From DATDOY01 sp035293045 (GTDB lineage: Bacteria > Actinomycetota > Acidimicrobiia > IMCC26256 > JACPCJ01): a stretch of DNA of 6,630 nt. The stretch's first letter is position 1. The number at the start of each line of letters is the position of its first letter. A program made the position numbers and the translations under genes. Location: NCBI GenBank assembly GCA_035293045.1, contig DATDOY010000287.1, positions 1 to 6,630 of the forward strand. The letters are read 5' to 3'. Of the stretch, positions 6,011 through 6,630 are shown one piece after another. The notes under the pieces were generated by a model that was not told the origin of the DNA, made no database searches, and saw nothing but the letters and a program-made list of their open reading frames with translations.

Positions 6011-6630
6011 GGGAGGAACACCTCTTCGATCTCGGTGATGAACCCATTCTTCACCGTGATGAAGTACGGCGAGTCCGGACCGTGGTATCGACCCGACGTG
6101 TCGGCATCGAGGTCGAACGCGGAGGCGAACGGCTCGAACTCGCCGCGGATCAGGTCGCAGCAGTCGGCCCAGTCGACGATGCGGATCTTGAGCGACGCCT
6201 TCACCGGAAGATCCCGGAGCTGCGTGTTCTGGTTTCGGATGTAGTAGTCGTTGGGAACCGGTTCGCCCGGTGCGACGGCGCCGTCTTCCTCCGCCGCCCG
6301 CTGCGCCTCTTCGCCGGTGAAGAACTGCGAGAGGTCGAAGGTGACGATCCTCGCCGGCGCGTCGACGAAGCGAACGAACACGAAGTGCTCGCCGTCCTCC
6401 ATGTCGGTGGCGATCGGGTCGCCGTCGGCACCGGGACCGCTGCCGTCCTCCTCGGTAAGCGACGCGGACGTTGTGGTGCGGGCGCGATCCGTCGTCGTCG
6501 TGGCCGGGCGCGGACGGGTGGTCGTCGTCTGCCGCTCCGTCGTCGACGAGCGCGCCGCCACCGTGGCGTCGTCGTCATCGCCGACGGTCAGCGCCAGCGC
6601 ACCAACCACGACGATGGCGACCACGAGACC
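6007..6630 (-). CDS. Membrane-anchored or exported protein of unknown function with Thr-rich linker (5' partial)
   Basis: The frame is open to the window edge. A GTG at 6624 would give 205 residues, but two further in-frame codons (Gly, Leu) precede it and the expected positive N-terminal charges are missing, so the true start is probably outside. Counting from that GTG, residues 1-14 (VAIVVVGALALTV) are a membrane helix or signal core. Next come an acidic DDDD, then a disordered Thr/Arg/Pro linker (about 27-55) with runs of three or four Thr, then a globular domain (about 78-205). That domain carries IVTFDLSQFFTGEEA, PNDYYIRNQNTQLRDLPV and a terminal YFITVKNGFITEIEEVFLP. This pattern recurs, as I recall, in uncharacterised exported actinobacterial proteins, but I know no function. 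An ADCCDL double cysteine sits at 153-158. The domain should lie outside the membrane. The stop overlaps the DUF779 start by 4 bases, so the two proteins are probably made together. Confidence 0.8.
   Translation of the reverse strand, partial: GLVVAIVVVGALALTVGDDDDATVAARSSTTERQTTTTRPRPATTTTDRARTTTSASLTEEDGSGPGADGDPIATDMEDGEHFVFVRFVDAPARIVTFDLSQFFTGEEAQRAAEEDGAVAPGEPVPNDYYIRNQNTQLRDLPVKASLKIRIVDWADCCDLIRGEFEPFASAFDLDADTSGRYHGPDSPYFITVKNGFITEIEEVFLP
6019..6025 (-). promoter_or_regulatory. Shine-Dalgarno AGAGGTG of the DUF779 gene
   Basis: AGAGGTG on the minus strand lies 8 bases before the GTG start at 6010, inside the last codons of the upstream gene. With the 4-base GTGA stop/start overlap it supports this GTG as the true start and suggests coupled translation. 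Confidence 0.6.

Noticed and set aside
6455..6550. Repeated GTCGTCGT/GTGGTGGT-like triplets as a possible DNA repeat array
   Set aside because: The repetition follows from runs of Thr codons in the linker of the exported protein and is irregular at the DNA level, so no separate repeat feature is justified.

Overview
The window is uniformly high-GC, densely coded DNA with strong G/C preference at third codon positions. Product types and style suggest an actinobacterium, probably of the Acidimicrobiia: an Mrp ATPase without the CxxC pair, a TesB-like thioesterase, a Thr-rich membrane-anchored protein and a DUF779 protein. The phylum-level placement is fairly safe; the class is an inference. No phage, IS, CRISPR, tRNA or rRNA sequence was seen, and no gene-free stretch exceeds about 65 bases.

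Plus strand, 1-1755: the 3' part of an Mrp/ApbC-type P-loop ATPase gene (its N-terminus lies outside the window), then 21 bases later a two-hotdog acyl-CoA thioesterase-like gene, probably co-transcribed. Both look like housekeeping functions: Fe-S cluster handling and acyl-CoA metabolism.

Junction, 1756-1818: the thioesterase gene converges on a minus-strand operon. The short gap is filled by a perfect 21-bp inverted repeat with a 5-nt loop, probably a bidirectional transcription terminator.

Minus strand, read from 6630 down to 1819: (a) a membrane-anchored or exported protein with a Thr-rich linker and an uncharacterised globular domain, cut by the window edge; (b) a DUF779 protein whose GTG start overlaps the previous stop by 4 bases; (c) a MacB/LolD-type ABC ATPase; (d) a 956-residue FtsX-type permease with two FtsX modules, starting 9 bases after the ATPase stop and in the same reading frame. 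Genes c and d almost certainly form one transporter of the mechanotransducing/lipoprotein-exporter class. Genes a and b are translationally coupled. Whether a/b and c/d form one functional unit is open, because a promoter-like element lies ahead of the ATPase, inside the unusual tail of the DUF779 gene.

I found no clear sign of a wholly new system. The parts most worth a second look are the a/b gene pair of unknown function next to a large exporter, the DUF779 tail that runs over a possible promoter, and the perfect palindrome at the convergent junction.
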